Shown here piece after piece: positions 33,438 through 42,178 of a stretch of 64,000 nucleotides of DNA. Source of the DNA: Bacillus sp. ISL-51 (GTDB lineage Bacteria; Bacillota; Bacilli; Bacillales; Bacillaceae); contig NZ_JAGGQB010000005.1 of NCBI RefSeq assembly GCF_018613535.1, forward strand, positions 496,001 to 560,000, read 5' to 3'. Position numbers and translations under genes: made by a program. The notes beneath the pieces are model-generated. The model did no database searches. It worked only from the letters and a program-made list of their open reading frames with translations, and was not told where the DNA came from. The stretch's first letter is position 1; each line of letters begins with the position of its first letter.

Positions 33438-34073
33438 CTATTGATGGCCGCCCGCTTTTTTCTTACGTGAAAACACGGCTTGGGCTTCCTGAATTTCGCC
33501 GCGTATTTCTGACATTTCTTCATCCAGGCGGGATGCGGCTTCTGATGCACGCTGCAGCCTCAGCTTTACTTTTTCAGGAATGTTACCGCTGTATTTGTAA
33601 TTCAGTGAATGCTCAATGGTCGCCCAAAAGTTCATGGCAAGCGTACGGACCTGTATTTCCACGAGAACGTGCTTTTCCCCGGACGTCGTTTGTAAGGGAT
33701 ATAAAACGACAAGGTGATAAGACCGGTATCCGCTTTCTTTATGCTCAGCGATGTAATCGCGCTGGTCAACGACAGTAAAATCTTTTCTGGCAAACAGCAT
33801 ATCCTTAACACTTTGGATATCATCGACAAATTGGCACATGATGCGGAGCCCTGCTATATCCTGCATCGTTTCAATCTGATGCAGCGGTATGCTTTTCCGT
33901 CTCGCCTTTTCCAGTATGCTTGCCACCGGCTTCACACGGCCTGTCACAAACTCAATCGGCGAATGGTCATCTTCATACTCATAAAGGGTTCTGACGCCTT
34001 TCAGCTTCACTTTTAATTCATCAACAGCCTGGCGGTATGGCGCTAAAAATTGCTCCCATTGTTTGTCATCCAT
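33438..34073 (-). CDS. yjbM: Small alarmone synthetase (RelQ/SasB, YjbM)
   Basis: A 211-residue single-domain (p)ppGpp synthetase of the RelQ class. It lacks hydrolase and regulatory domains. The RelA/SpoT synthetase motifs are visible: EFVTGRVKPVASILEKARRK, IETMQDIAGLRIMCQFVDD, the Gly loop HKESGYRSYHLVV, and VEIQVRTLAMNFWATIEHSLNYKY. RelQ enzymes form tetramers and are activated by pppGpp, as known for the B. subtilis protein. It is first of the yjbM-nadK-yjbO operon and follows yjbL by 28 nt. Confidence 0.94.
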   Translation of the reverse strand: MDDKQWEQFLAPYRQAVDELKVKLKGVRTLYEYEDDHSPIEFVTGRVKPVASILEKARRKSIPLHQIETMQDIAGLRIMCQFVDDIQSVKDMLFARKDFTVVDQRDYIAEHKESGYRSYHLVVLYPLQTTSGEKHVLVEIQVRTLAMNFWATIEHSLNYKYSGNIPEKVKLRLQRASEAASRLDEEMSEIRGEIQEAQAVFSRKKKAGGHQ

Positions 34074-34101
34074 CGTACATCCCCCAATTCCGAACCTGTT
34101 T

Positions 34102-34467
34102 CTAAAGAAATACGCGTTTCACTTTTTCTTCCATTTCTCCGTAATTTGCATTATCTTTAATATTTTCGAGAAGATAGTCGAGCTCTTCATGCAGGCCTGA
34201 AAGTTCAACCGTTTCATCTCCTGCCATAAGTATTGCAGGCTTTCTTTGATCACGGGCCTCTTTCAGGGAAGGCCATACATTTTCTTTTATAATGACATAT
34301 TCAAAAGAGTCCGCTGATTCAAGTATGTATACAAAAGCAAAGTGGTCGGAATCAACAAGCATTTGACCTGAGGCTTTGCGTCCTGCTCCGCTTACGTCTT
34401 CCCCGCACTCGAGGCGGAGTCCGTCTTCTGATAATGATGCGTTTTGGATTTCAATTCTCTTTTGCAT
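34102..34467 (-). CDS. yjbL: Conserved hypothetical protein YjbL
   Basis: A 121-residue acidic protein of unknown function. It reads as beta strands (MQKRIEIQNASLSEDGLRLECGE, FAFVYILESADSFEYVIIKE) followed by a helix (SGLHEELDYLLENIKDNANYGEMEEKVKR). ATG 34467 is chosen over 34488 because AAGGAG is 7 nt upstream and the length then fits B. subtilis YjbL. It is divergent from yjbK and upstream of the alarmone synthetase operon. I see no catalytic motif. Confidence 0.82.
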   Translation of the reverse strand: MQKRIEIQNASLSEDGLRLECGEDVSGAGRKASGQMLVDSDHFAFVYILESADSFEYVIIKENVWPSLKEARDQRKPAILMAGDETVELSGLHEELDYLLENIKDNANYGEMEEKVKRVFL

Positions 34468-34591
34468 AATGTTCTCCTTTTTTAACAAAGTACAGGATTT
34501 ATTTTATCATATCAAGGTCGATATTGATAAACGTAACCTCTAAAGAGATAATGGGAATCATACAATTTTTCTGCCTGAAAGGAAGACAACC

Positions 34592-35173
34592 ATGACCCAA
34601 GAAATAGAAATTGAATTCAAAAATCTCCTGACAAAATCAGAATTTCTTATGCTGGCTGACGCATTTAACATGATGGAAAACGATTTTAAGCACCAGGTGA
34701 ATCATTATTTCGATACAAAAGATTTTTCCCTGAAACAAAAAAAATCGGCGCTCCGCATCCGCGAAAAAAACGGCGCTTACGTCCTGACGTTAAAAGAGCC
34801 TGCGGCAGTCGGACTTTTGGAAACACACCAGAAGCTTGCAGCACCTGATCTGGACGGCTTCACAATTCCTGAGGGTCCTGTAAAAGAGCAGCTGACCGGC
34901 CTCGGCATCAATCCGGACCTTATTTGTTATTTCGGAACTTTAACGACAAAACGCGCGGAAAAAGAAACAGAAAAAGGCTTAATAGTTTTAGATCACAGCC
35001 GATATTTAAATAAAGAAGACTTTGAATTGGAATTTGAGGCGGCTGACTGGGATGAAGGAAAACAGGCCTTTGAACAATTGCTTCAGCGATTCAGCATTCC
35101 TCAGCGGATGACTAAAAATAAAATTATGCGTTTTTATGAACAGAAACAAACAGAAGGTGGAATGACACAGTGA
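34592..35173 (+). CDS. yjbK: CYTH-domain triphosphate tunnel enzyme (YjbK)
   Basis: A 193-residue CYTH-domain protein. The N-terminal [10 protein letters not shown] is the ExExK signature, and paired basic and acidic strands ([43 protein letters not shown]) build the substrate tunnel. Members hydrolyse inorganic or thiamine triphosphate or cyclise ATP; the substrate here is unknown. It overlaps cwlQ by 4 nt. Proximity to the alarmone synthetase yjbM on the opposite strand is conserved in B. subtilis. Confidence 0.9.
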   Translation: MTQEIEIEFKNLLTKSEFLMLADAFNMMENDFKHQVNHYFDTKDFSLKQKKSALRIREKNGAYVLTLKEPAAVGLLETHQKLAAPDLDGFTIPEGPVKEQLTGLGINPDLICYFGTLTTKRAEKETEKGLIVLDHSRYLNKEDFELEFEAADWDEGKQAFEQLLQRFSIPQRMTKNKIMRFYEQKQTEGGMTQ

Positions 35174-35859
35174 ATATAACGAATTGGGCGGCCCTCCTCC
35201 AGCTTCAGTCGATGGCGCTGCAATCAATGTCAAATACGAGCGGCACAGCAGGCGGACAATCGTCAGAAAGCCCGCTTTCAAGCTTCAGCTCCCTGCTCAG
35301 CCAGTATACAAACACGGTCAGCGGACAGCAGTCCTCCTCCGCGCATTTAAACGGCGTGCGGGCAGCGGGCAGCACCTATTCACCGAGGATATCTGAATTC
35401 ACAGCAGAAAGTCCCGTCCAGAGCAGTCATACAGCTGATGCCAGCATAAAGGCAGCACAGACATCAGACAGCAGCACCGGGAGCTTTTCAGTGGACAGCG
35501 CTATTAAAAAAGCGGCTGAAAAATACGGGATAGATGAAAAACTGATCCGCGCCGTCATCAAACAGGAATCAGGCTTTAATCCGAAAGCCGTCAGCGGCGC
35601 CGGAGCAATGGGGCTGATGCAGCTGATGCCGTCTACGGCAGAATCACTCGGCGTGTCAAACCCGCTCGATCCCGTCCAAAATGCTGACGGCGGCACAAAA
35701 TACTTAAAGCAGATGCTCACAAAGTATGACGGGGATGTTTCCTTGGCTTTGGCCGCCTACAACGCAGGACCCGGCAACGTCGATCAATACGGGGGTATTC
35801 CTCCGTTTAAGGAAACACAGCAGTATGTCAAGAACATTACCGAACAGTATTACGCGTAA
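35170..35859 (+). CDS. cwlQ: SLT-domain lytic transglycosylase (CwlQ/YjbJ)
   Basis: A 229-residue peptidoglycan hydrolase. Residues 1-110 are Ser/Gly/Thr-rich and low in complexity with no clear signal peptide. The C-terminal SLT domain has the catalytic Glu in [18 protein letters not shown], then [18 protein letters not shown] and [18 protein letters not shown]. subtilis CwlQ, shown to be a muramidase and transglycosylase, is about 181 residues by recall, so the linker here is longer. GTG 35170 overlaps the yjbK stop. A terminator follows. Confidence 0.88.
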   Translation: MNITNWAALLQLQSMALQSMSNTSGTAGGQSSESPLSSFSSLLSQYTNTVSGQQSSSAHLNGVRAAGSTYSPRISEFTAESPVQSSHTADASIKAAQTSDSSTGSFSVDSAIKKAAEKYGIDEKLIRAVIKQESGFNPKAVSGAGAMGLMQLMPSTAESLGVSNPLDPVQNADGGTKYLKQMLTKYDGDVSLALAAYNAGPGNVDQYGGIPPFKETQQYVKNITEQYYA

Positions 35860-35891
35860 ACCAGAGAGGCTGAGTGCCCTCTGGTTTTTTT
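35858..35891 (+). terminator. Terminator of yjbK-cwlQ
   Basis: AACCAGAG pairs with CTCTGGTT around an 11-13-nt loop, followed by TTTTTTT. Confidence 0.8.
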
Positions 35892-36086
35892 GCGGAGTGA
35901 AATCTTACACATGAATGAATCCTATGTGATATGATATGTAATACAAATGCCTGACAGAAAGGCACTTTGTTTGTAGAAATAAAATGTTATTGCTAAAATA
36001 TACAGTAAATGAAGATAGTAAAACTGAAATATAATTTTGCAATGGGAATTATGATTCCTATTAGCCATATTAAAGGAGTAGTCAAC

Positions 36087-36485
36087 ATGGGACAATCGTT
36101 TAACGCACCATATGAAGCGATTGGAGAGGAACTTCTATCGCAACTTGTTGATACTTTTTATGAGCGTGTCTCGTCTCATCCCTTGCTGAAGCCAATATTC
36201 CCAAGCGATTTGACAGAAACGGCCAGAAAACAAAAGCAATTCTTAACCCAGTATTTAGGCGGACCTCCCCTTTATACTGAAGAGCACGGCCACCCCATGC
36301 TCAGAGCAAGGCATCTCCCCTTTCCGATTACAAACGAGAGGGCTGATGCGTGGCTCAGCTGTATGAGTGGCGCGATGGATCATGTCGGGCTTGAGGGCGA
36401 CATTCGTGAATTTCTGTTCGGGCGTCTGGAATTAACGGCCAGACATATGGTAAATCAGGCAGAAGCGGAGGATCGATCATATTGA
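36087..36485 (+). CDS. yjbI: Truncated hemoglobin YjbI
   Basis: A 132-residue group II truncated globin. The proximal His region is RARHLPFPITNERADAWLSCM, after the distal part LVDTFYERVSSHPLLKPIFP and QYLGGPPLYTEEHGHPMLR. ATG 36087 has AAAGGAG 8 nt upstream and gives the B. subtilis length; a longer frame from 36009 has no such site. It overlaps yjbH by 4 nt. In B. subtilis YjbI is involved in protection against oxidative damage of a cell-surface protein. Confidence 0.94.
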   Translation: MGQSFNAPYEAIGEELLSQLVDTFYERVSSHPLLKPIFPSDLTETARKQKQFLTQYLGGPPLYTEEHGHPMLRARHLPFPITNERADAWLSCMSGAMDHVGLEGDIREFLFGRLELTARHMVNQAEAEDRSY

Positions 36486-37384
36486 CAAACTATCAACATG
36501 AGCAATACTTCGCCCATTGCCACGGACATCCAAAAAAACCTTTGGAAATTTACATGTTTGTCGACCCTTTATGTCCTGAATGCTGGTCGCTGGAGCCCGC
36601 CATAAAAAAATTAAAAATCAGATACGGACGTTTTTTCACACTGCGGATCATTGTTTCCGCCAGCATTACATCCCTGAATAAACAAAAGCGGAAAAAACAC
36701 CTTCTCGCCGAAGCATGGGAAAAAATTGCGAACCGGTCGGGAATGTCCTGTGACGGAAACCTTTGGCTCGAGGAGGATCAGCCCCTTTCATCGCCTTACC
36801 TTGCCGCACTTGCTTTAAAGGCGGCCGAGCTGCAGGGAAGAAAAGCGGGAATCCTGTTCCTTCGCAATATGCAGGAAAGCCTGTTTGTGTCTAAACAAAA
36901 CATTACCGATGAAGACGTGCTTTTGGATATAGCTAAAAAAACGAAATTGGATTTAGAAGAGTTCAAACGGGACCTCCATTCGCAAAGCGCGGTAAAAGCG
37001 CTTCAATGTGATATGAAAATTGCGGCGGAAATGGATGTCACCGTCAACCCGACCTTGACGTTTTTTAATACCCAGCATGAAGATGAAGGGCTGAAAGTGC
37101 CCGGCAACTATTCTTATGACGTATACGAAGAGATTTTATTTGAAATGCTTGGCGATGAACCGAAACCTTCCGAAACGCCTCCCTTGGAGTGTTTTATAGA
37201 ATATTTCAGGTTTGTCGCATCTAAGGAAATTGCACTAGTTTATGATTTAAGTATTGAAGAAGTTGAAAAAGAAATGAAAAAACTGGCGTTTGCCAAAAAG
37301 GTCGCCAGAGTTGAAGCAAAGCACGGACTGTTTTGGAAGTCATTAGCCGGCAGCCAGGAAGATTTCACCTGCTGTGATAAGTAG
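36482..37384 (+). CDS. yjbH: Spx adaptor protein YjbH/SpxH (ClpXP)
   Basis: A 300-residue thioredoxin-fold adaptor that binds Spx and presents it to ClpXP for degradation; it aggregates under disulfide stress, which raises Spx. The N-terminal DPLCPECWSLEP holds the CxxC pair C31/C34 typical of Bacillus YjbH; CHGHP upstream adds His and Cys. The C-terminal third (DLSIEEVEKEMKKLAFAKKVARVE) is a winged-helix-like region. TTG 36482 overlaps the yjbI stop. Its target spx lies 5.5 kb away in this window. Confidence 0.93.
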   Translation: MTNYQHEQYFAHCHGHPKKPLEIYMFVDPLCPECWSLEPAIKKLKIRYGRFFTLRIIVSASITSLNKQKRKKHLLAEAWEKIANRSGMSCDGNLWLEEDQPLSSPYLAALALKAAELQGRKAGILFLRNMQESLFVSKQNITDEDVLLDIAKKTKLDLEEFKRDLHSQSAVKALQCDMKIAAEMDVTVNPTLTFFNTQHEDEGLKVPGNYSYDVYEEILFEMLGDEPKPSETPPLECFIEYFRFVASKEIALVYDLSIEEVEKEMKKLAFAKKVARVEAKHGLFWKSLAGSQEDFTCCDK

Positions 37385-37386
37385 CA

Positions 37387-37425
37387 AAAAAGCTGATTCC
37401 TTACGGAGCCGGCTTTTTTTTTGCA
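37387..37425 (+). terminator. Terminator of yjbI-yjbH
   Basis: An imperfect hairpin around TTCCTTACGGA with AGC/GCT at its base is followed by nine T, just after the yjbH stop. Confidence 0.6.
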
Positions 37426-37432
37426 AATAAAG

Positions 37433-37458
37433 AAACCGCGCCGGGATAAGCGCGGTTT
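37433..37458 (-). terminator. Unassigned hairpin with minus-strand T stretch
   Basis: AAACCGCG (37433-37440) pairs with CGCGGTTT (37451-37458). On the minus strand T-rich sequence follows, on the + strand none. No minus-strand gene ends here, so it may block antisense transcription into yjbH. Confidence 0.4.
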
Positions 37459-37528
37459 CATATGTCTTAACGACAACAAAGGGGATGGGAGAAATTTTTC
37501 ACGGTCAAACAAAGGGGTAATGTTTGTT

Positions 37529-37544
37529 TGTGATCAATTTCACA
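37529..37544. promoter_or_regulatory. Fnr/Crp-like palindrome upstream of yizD
   Basis: TGTGATCAATTTCACA fits TGTGA-N6-TCACA, the pattern of CRP/FNR-family sites; the B. subtilis Fnr box is very similar. It is 127 bp before the yizD start. Site function is inferred only from the pattern. Confidence 0.4.
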
Positions 37545-37670
37545 TCCTTATCATATCAAATCATGTCGAGCTTTGACAAGCCATACGATCAATGTTCATA
37601 TTTTTGTCACAAAACATAACTGACCGCTTGTTTTCATAGAATGTATCAATAAGGACGAGGAGGGAAAATG

Positions 37671-37838
37671 ATGCTTCGCACCGTGATAACCATCGGTATG
37701 ATTGTATTTTTCTTCTTTTTAAATTTATTAGCCATGATGCACATGCTGCCGCTTTACATTACCTCTCCCCTGCTGTTTTTGTCCATATTGTTCACCTTGT
37801 ACCGGCTGAATCACCGGAAAACGTTTAAAGGTTTTTAA
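37671..37838 (+). CDS. yizD: Small membrane protein YizD
   Basis: A 55-residue protein below usual gene-finder cut-offs, at the place of yizD in B. subtilis. GAGGAGGG precedes two adjacent ATGs (37668, 37671), the second at better spacing. Two hydrophobic helices (IVFFFFLNLLAMMHML and ITSPLLFLSILFTLY) are followed by a basic tail RLNHRKTFKGF. A symmetric terminator starts right at the stop codon. Function unknown. A TTGACA near 37574 may be part of its promoter. Confidence 0.78.
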   Translation: MLRTVITIGMIVFFFFLNLLAMMHMLPLYITSPLLFLSILFTLYRLNHRKTFKGF

Positions 37839-37872
37839 GAAAGCCTGTGCACATTTTGCACAGGCTTTCTTG
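37837..37872. terminator. Bidirectional terminator yizD / pepF
   Basis: A perfect 15-bp stem: 37837-37851 with 37857-37871, loop CATTT. It ends in TTTCTT on both strands and separates two convergent genes. Confidence 0.9.
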
Positions 37873-37874
37873 AT

Positions 37875-39704
37875 TCAGGAATGGTTCAATTTTGAAAGCA
37901 ATTCTTCCATTTCATTCAGTTTTTCTTCAAACATTTTGCAGGCTGCTTCAATCGGTTCTGGCGATGTCATGTCGACTCCTGCTTTTTTCAGTATATCAAT
38001 CGGATATTCTGAGCTTCCGGCTTTTAGGAATTCCGTATAACGCTCAACCGCAGGCTTGCCTTCTTTTAAGATCTGGCTGCTCAGCGCTTGCGCCGCACTG
38101 TAGCCTGTCGCATATTGGTATACATAATAATTGTAATAGAAATGAGGAATTCTTGACCATTCCAAGCCGATTTCCTTATCAATGACCATGTTGTCCCCAA
38201 AATACTTTTTGTTCAGATCATAATAAAGCGTGTTTAACAATTCAGGCGTTAACGGCTCGCCTTCTTGCGCCTTCGTATGAATCAAATGCTCGAATTCGGC
38301 AAACATCGTCTGTCTGAAGACCGTGCCTCTGAAGCCTTCAAGCATGTGGTTGAGCAGGTAAAGACGCTGTTTTTTATCCTTTAAGCTGTTCAGCATATAT
38401 TCTCCGAGAAGCGCTTCATTTGTCGTAGAAGCTACTTCAGCGACGAAGATGCTGTAGTTACCGTACGGGTACGGCTGATATTTTCTCGTATAGTAGCTGT
38501 GCACCGAATGCCCGAATTCGTGAACAAGCGTAAACAGGTTGTTGACATTGTCATGCCAGTTCATCAAAATATACGGGTTCGTGCCGTATGTACCGGACGA
38601 ATAAGCGCCGCTTCGTTTTCCTTTGTTTTCGTACACATCGACCCAGCGATTTTCAAGGCCTTCTTTCAATATAGACGCGTATTCTTCACCTAACGGGGCA
38701 AGCCCTTTCAGCATGTACTCTTTTGCTTCATCGTACGTCACCTTCATTCCCGCATCTTTTACAAGCGGTGTGTACAAGTCATAAATATGGACTTCATCAA
38801 GTTCAAGCACCTTTTTTCTCAGGTCGATGTAGCGGTGTAAAAGCGGCAGATGCTTATTGATGGTTTTCACCAGATTATCATATACTTCCTCTGGAATGCT
38901 GTTAGCAGACAAAGCGGCTTCCCGGGCTGATTTATACTTTTTCACACGCGCGTAGAAGTTATCTTTTTTCACAGTGCCGCTGAGGGTAGTCGCCATCGTG
39001 TTTTTAAACTGCCCGTATGTTTTATACACAGCTTCAAACGCGTTTTTGCGAACCTCCCGATTGCCGCTTTCTAAGAAATTAATAAAGTTGCCGTGTGTGA
39101 TTTGCGTTTCTTTTCCGTTCTCATCTTTAATAGACGGAAACGTAATGTCAGCATTATTTAAAACACTGAACGTATTGGAAGGAGACGACAGCGCTTCTGA
39201 AGCTTCCGCAAGCAGCGCCTCTTCTTTTTCACTTAACACGTGCGGACGCTGTTTCGTAATCTCTTCAATCGCATGGGAATACAGCTTCAGCTCTTCTTTT
39301 TCTAGAATAAACTGCTGCAGCTTGTCCTCCTGAATAGAGAGAATTTCCGGTTCTATATATGCAGCTGCGCTGGCAGCTTGTGAATACAGGCTTGCTGCTT
39401 TGTCGTTCAGCCCTTGATAGAAAGAATTGCCCGTATCCTGGTCTGAGCGCATATGCGCGTAAGAATACAGTTTCCCTAAACGGCTCGTCACCTCGTCTTG
39501 AGCGGTAAGAGCGGCGTATAAATTATCGGCGGAATGAGCCAGTGTGCCTTTAAAGGAAGATAAATTCGGAATTAATTTTTTAACCTCTTGAAATTCTTTA
39601 TTCCAGGCCTCATCACTAGGAAAAATATCCTCTAGTCTCCATGTATCCTCTGCCTTTACTTCGCTTCTGTCAGGCAGCTGTTTTGCTTTTTTTTCCTCAG
39701 TCAT
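37875..39704 (-). CDS. pepF: Oligoendopeptidase F
   Basis: A zinc metallopeptidase of family M3 that cuts short peptides; in B. subtilis PepF overexpression affects sporulation signalling by degrading peptides such as PhrA. The active site is TLVHEFGHSVHSYYT (HExxH), with the distal Glu in the following FVAEVASTTNEALL. ATG 39704 (MTEEKKAKQLPDR) follows GAGGGGG at good spacing and gives 609 residues, the usual family length. An in-frame GTG at 39887, 9 nt after AAGGTGG, would add 61 residues with a hydrophobic signal-like N-terminus and make 670. Confidence 0.9.
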   Translation of the reverse strand: MTEEKKAKQLPDRSEVKAEDTWRLEDIFPSDEAWNKEFQEVKKLIPNLSSFKGTLAHSADNLYAALTAQDEVTSRLGKLYSYAHMRSDQDTGNSFYQGLNDKAASLYSQAASAAAYIEPEILSIQEDKLQQFILEKEELKLYSHAIEEITKQRPHVLSEKEEALLAEASEALSSPSNTFSVLNNADITFPSIKDENGKETQITHGNFINFLESGNREVRKNAFEAVYKTYGQFKNTMATTLSGTVKKDNFYARVKKYKSAREAALSANSIPEEVYDNLVKTINKHLPLLHRYIDLRKKVLELDEVHIYDLYTPLVKDAGMKVTYDEAKEYMLKGLAPLGEEYASILKEGLENRWVDVYENKGKRSGAYSSGTYGTNPYILMNWHDNVNNLFTLVHEFGHSVHSYYTRKYQPYPYGNYSIFVAEVASTTNEALLGEYMLNSLKDKKQRLYLLNHMLEGFRGTVFRQTMFAEFEHLIHTKAQEGEPLTPELLNTLYYDLNKKYFGDNMVIDKEIGLEWSRIPHFYYNYYVYQYATGYSAAQALSSQILKEGKPAVERYTEFLKAGSSEYPIDILKKAGVDMTSPEPIEAACKMFEEKLNEMEELLSKLNHS

Positions 39705-39932
39705 GGTGATCCCCCTCGTTTTCTTTACTTCAAGCCAATTGAAAAAACGATTGTTTCTCCAAAAACTTGTGTTGTGATTATCTTCCGTTTTTTCACTGCC
39801 TTTTGTCAAATCATATGCGGCACATAAGAGCGAGCATGCCAAAAATACAGTGAAAAAGCGAAAACCAAACGCTTTTATGCGCTTCACATTCAGCCACCAC
39901 CTTGACGTTAGGGTGAGCTAAATGCCGCATTC

Positions 39933-41093
39933 TCATTCCCCAAAAAACAGCCGATCCCGCTGATACAGCTCCTCAGCTGTTCGAGGGTGCTTTTTTTGAG
40001 ATGTGAGCATATATACTTCATTCTCAGTTTCTCTTAAAAAATCCTGCAAACATAAAAAATCGGCATATTGTTTTATCGCCAGGATGATGAATTCTTTATT
40101 GTATTCGTACCGCAGATTGATATCCCGATCAATGATTTTCCTGCGGCAGAAGCGGACCATGTCCGCTAAGCGGATCGGCGCTCCTTTTTCCGAAAGCTCC
40201 ATAAACCGCAAATACAGGTGTCCCTGCCATACAAAAACAGGGCTTTGAAACAAAAAGCCGGCCGATACTGGAACAAATACCTCAGACGGCAATAAAGAAA
40301 ATGCGGTTTGATGCCTTTCATAAAAAAGGCGCTGAATGAGACGGGCTTCTTTTGATAAGAACCGGCTGCTTTTTCGGCGGAAACCGGAAACAGCCCGCTT
40401 CCAAGCGGAAAGCTTAACATTTCGGGAGCCTTCCGGCAGACAAATGTCCGTCAGATTTGCTTTATGGAGAGGAGTGATTTTCATTTCGGCATATGAATAG
40501 CCTGTGTAAAACGGAATGATCGCATGCAGTTTATAAAAGGAGCGGGCCTCGGGGCAATAAAATAAAATAGAGGAAAATGAATTGACTTCGAAAAACTGCC
40601 AATGAAAAGCAGAAAGTTGAAAAAAATGTGCGGACAGCCGTTTTAAACGTTTTGCTCCGATGATCCAAAACGGATTGAACCCGGCTTTTTTCAAGCCTTC
40701 TGTACGGCTGTGCAAAGTTTCCGCAGATAGATGTGCACATTGAAATTCAAACGCCAGCCTGTCTTCTCCGCTTTCAGCAGTAAGATCCGGCCGCTGTCCC
40801 GCTGATTTGACATATGGCTCCAAATTGGCGGTAAGTCCTTGTGCTTTCAGCCAGAGAAAAAGCTGCCGTTTTCCTTCCATGTGGTATTCACTTTCCGGTT
40901 CCGGCTCTCCCGGACACAGCCTGCTTTTCTTATGGGCAAAGTGCGGCAGTTTTTGCGATCCCACTTTCAGATCAAGCTCTCCCCGGCATACAGGGCAGTA
41001 CCAGCGGATTTGTCTTAACTCCGCTGCTTTTTGATTAGAATAGCTGCCAGCCAGCTGAACCAGCCGGCCCTCGGCAGTCACGGCACTGAACAT
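39933..41093 (-). CDS. coiA: Competence protein CoiA
   Basis: A 386-residue competence protein (YjbF) needed for efficient transformation at the recombination step; its gene is ComK-dependent in B. subtilis. The N-terminus holds a zinc-finger-like set (WYCPVC, PHFAHKKSRLC; C33, C36, H51, H54, C60). Next comes a PD-(D/E)xK-type nuclease core: SEYHMEGKRQLF, GQRPDLTAE and LAFEFQCAHLS. The remaining 230 residues are basic and aromatic. On the + strand AAAAGGCGGATTTT at 41162-41175 resembles a half of a ComK box, weakly. Confidence 0.92.
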   Translation of the reverse strand: MFSAVTAEGRLVQLAGSYSNQKAAELRQIRWYCPVCRGELDLKVGSQKLPHFAHKKSRLCPGEPEPESEYHMEGKRQLFLWLKAQGLTANLEPYVKSAGQRPDLTAESGEDRLAFEFQCAHLSAETLHSRTEGLKKAGFNPFWIIGAKRLKRLSAHFFQLSAFHWQFFEVNSFSSILFYCPEARSFYKLHAIIPFYTGYSYAEMKITPLHKANLTDICLPEGSRNVKLSAWKRAVSGFRRKSSRFLSKEARLIQRLFYERHQTAFSLLPSEVFVPVSAGFLFQSPVFVWQGHLYLRFMELSEKGAPIRLADMVRFCRRKIIDRDINLRYEYNKEFIILAIKQYADFLCLQDFLRETENEVYMLTSQKKHPRTAEELYQRDRLFFGE

Positions 41094-41207
41094 TTACCAT
41101 CTTCTCCTTTCTGCGTCTTTCTGTTATTCAGCAAAAAAGAAGGTATAATCCTGTTTGCAGCAAAAGGCGGATTTTCCGTTTTCGATCGTTCAGAATCCTT
41201 TTCTGCA

Positions 41208-41244
41208 CAAAAAAAAACCGATTTCTGCTGAGAGAAATCGGTTT
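41208..41244 (-). terminator. Terminator of mecA
   Basis: AAACCGATTTC (41215-41225) pairs with GAAATCGGTTT (41234-41244); on the minus strand nine T follow. Confidence 0.92.
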
Positions 41245-41245
41245 G

Positions 41246-41902
41246 TTATGATGCAAAGTGTTTTTTTATTGTATATAACGCATGCTCAGGTATCACCAAT
41301 TTGCCGTATTCTTCAAGGCGGTGAATGCTGACTGATGATTCATGCGCGTACTCTAACAGGATGCTTAGCTGATTTTCAACCTCTTCATCAGTTTGCTCAT
41401 TAAAGTCTGCATATAAATAATATCGGTTCTCAAACGAGTAAAGTGTCGTTTTTATTCCGTTAAGATTTAATTTAGAAAGCGAAATAATATCCTCAAAATC
41501 ATCGAATCGCAAAGTAAACTGAAGCTTCTGTTCCTTGTCTTCCTGGCTGTCAGCCTGCTCTTCTTTTTGGAAATCATCAAGTAAGGCGTCGAGATTTTCA
41601 TCTGCCGGCTCTTGTTTTTTATCTTCAGGGATCGGCAGTTCGAGTTTTTGTCCATCTTTGGAAAGCTGGGCTTTTGTTACGATAATTTCCAGTCCTTTGT
41701 CCAATGCCTGAACCTGAATCCAAAGCGGACCCTCGACAGCGAATTCCTCTTCCTCATGAACTTCATCCATGACTTCCCAGAACAGTTCTTCACTGCGTTC
41801 GCGATTGTACCAGATTTCTTCTCTGTCAAAACCGCGATCTTCAATATCACCATATGACATATAAAATTTTACAGTATGCTCGTTAATTCTTTCTATTTCC
41901 AT
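41246..41902 (-). CDS. mecA: ClpC adaptor MecA
   Basis: A 218-residue adaptor that targets ComK and other proteins to ClpCP and activates the ClpC ATPase. The N-terminal substrate-binding domain (MEIERINEHTVKFYMSYGDIEDRGFDREEIWYNRERSEELFWEVMDEV) is followed by an acidic linker (about residues 95-125) and the C-terminal ClpC-binding domain (LQFTLRFDDFEDIISLSK... to HALYTIKKHFAS). It keeps competence off until ComS releases ComK. Terminator after the stop. Confidence 0.96.
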   Translation of the reverse strand: MEIERINEHTVKFYMSYGDIEDRGFDREEIWYNRERSEELFWEVMDEVHEEEEFAVEGPLWIQVQALDKGLEIIVTKAQLSKDGQKLELPIPEDKKQEPADENLDALLDDFQKEEQADSQEDKEQKLQFTLRFDDFEDIISLSKLNLNGIKTTLYSFENRYYLYADFNEQTDEEVENQLSILLEYAHESSVSIHRLEEYGKLVIPEHALYTIKKHFAS

Positions 41903-42178
41903 TTGCCAACCTTCCCTTCTTTATAAGATGTTGAAGGGACATCTAAGCTCCCGATGAATAGTACTTTACTACACTTTACCCATTCCGTCCACATCTTAAC
42001 CTTATGAGGAAACAGCGCGAATTCTTTATATTTCTATTTTATGATAAATCAGTTATAAAAGAAATAAAAAAGCATTTTCTCACGGAAAAACAGGCTTTCC
42101 CCCGGTTCCCATCATAATTGTCATCCTGCTTCATATATTAGTTGTACAAGCAACCGGAACAAAAAGCGAGGTGGTTTC

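Noticed and set aside
41162..41175. ComK box upstream of coiA
   Set aside because: AAAAGGCGGATTTT has a 6-nt gap and no clear second half at helical distance; not enough to call, though ComK control of coiA is known in B. subtilis.
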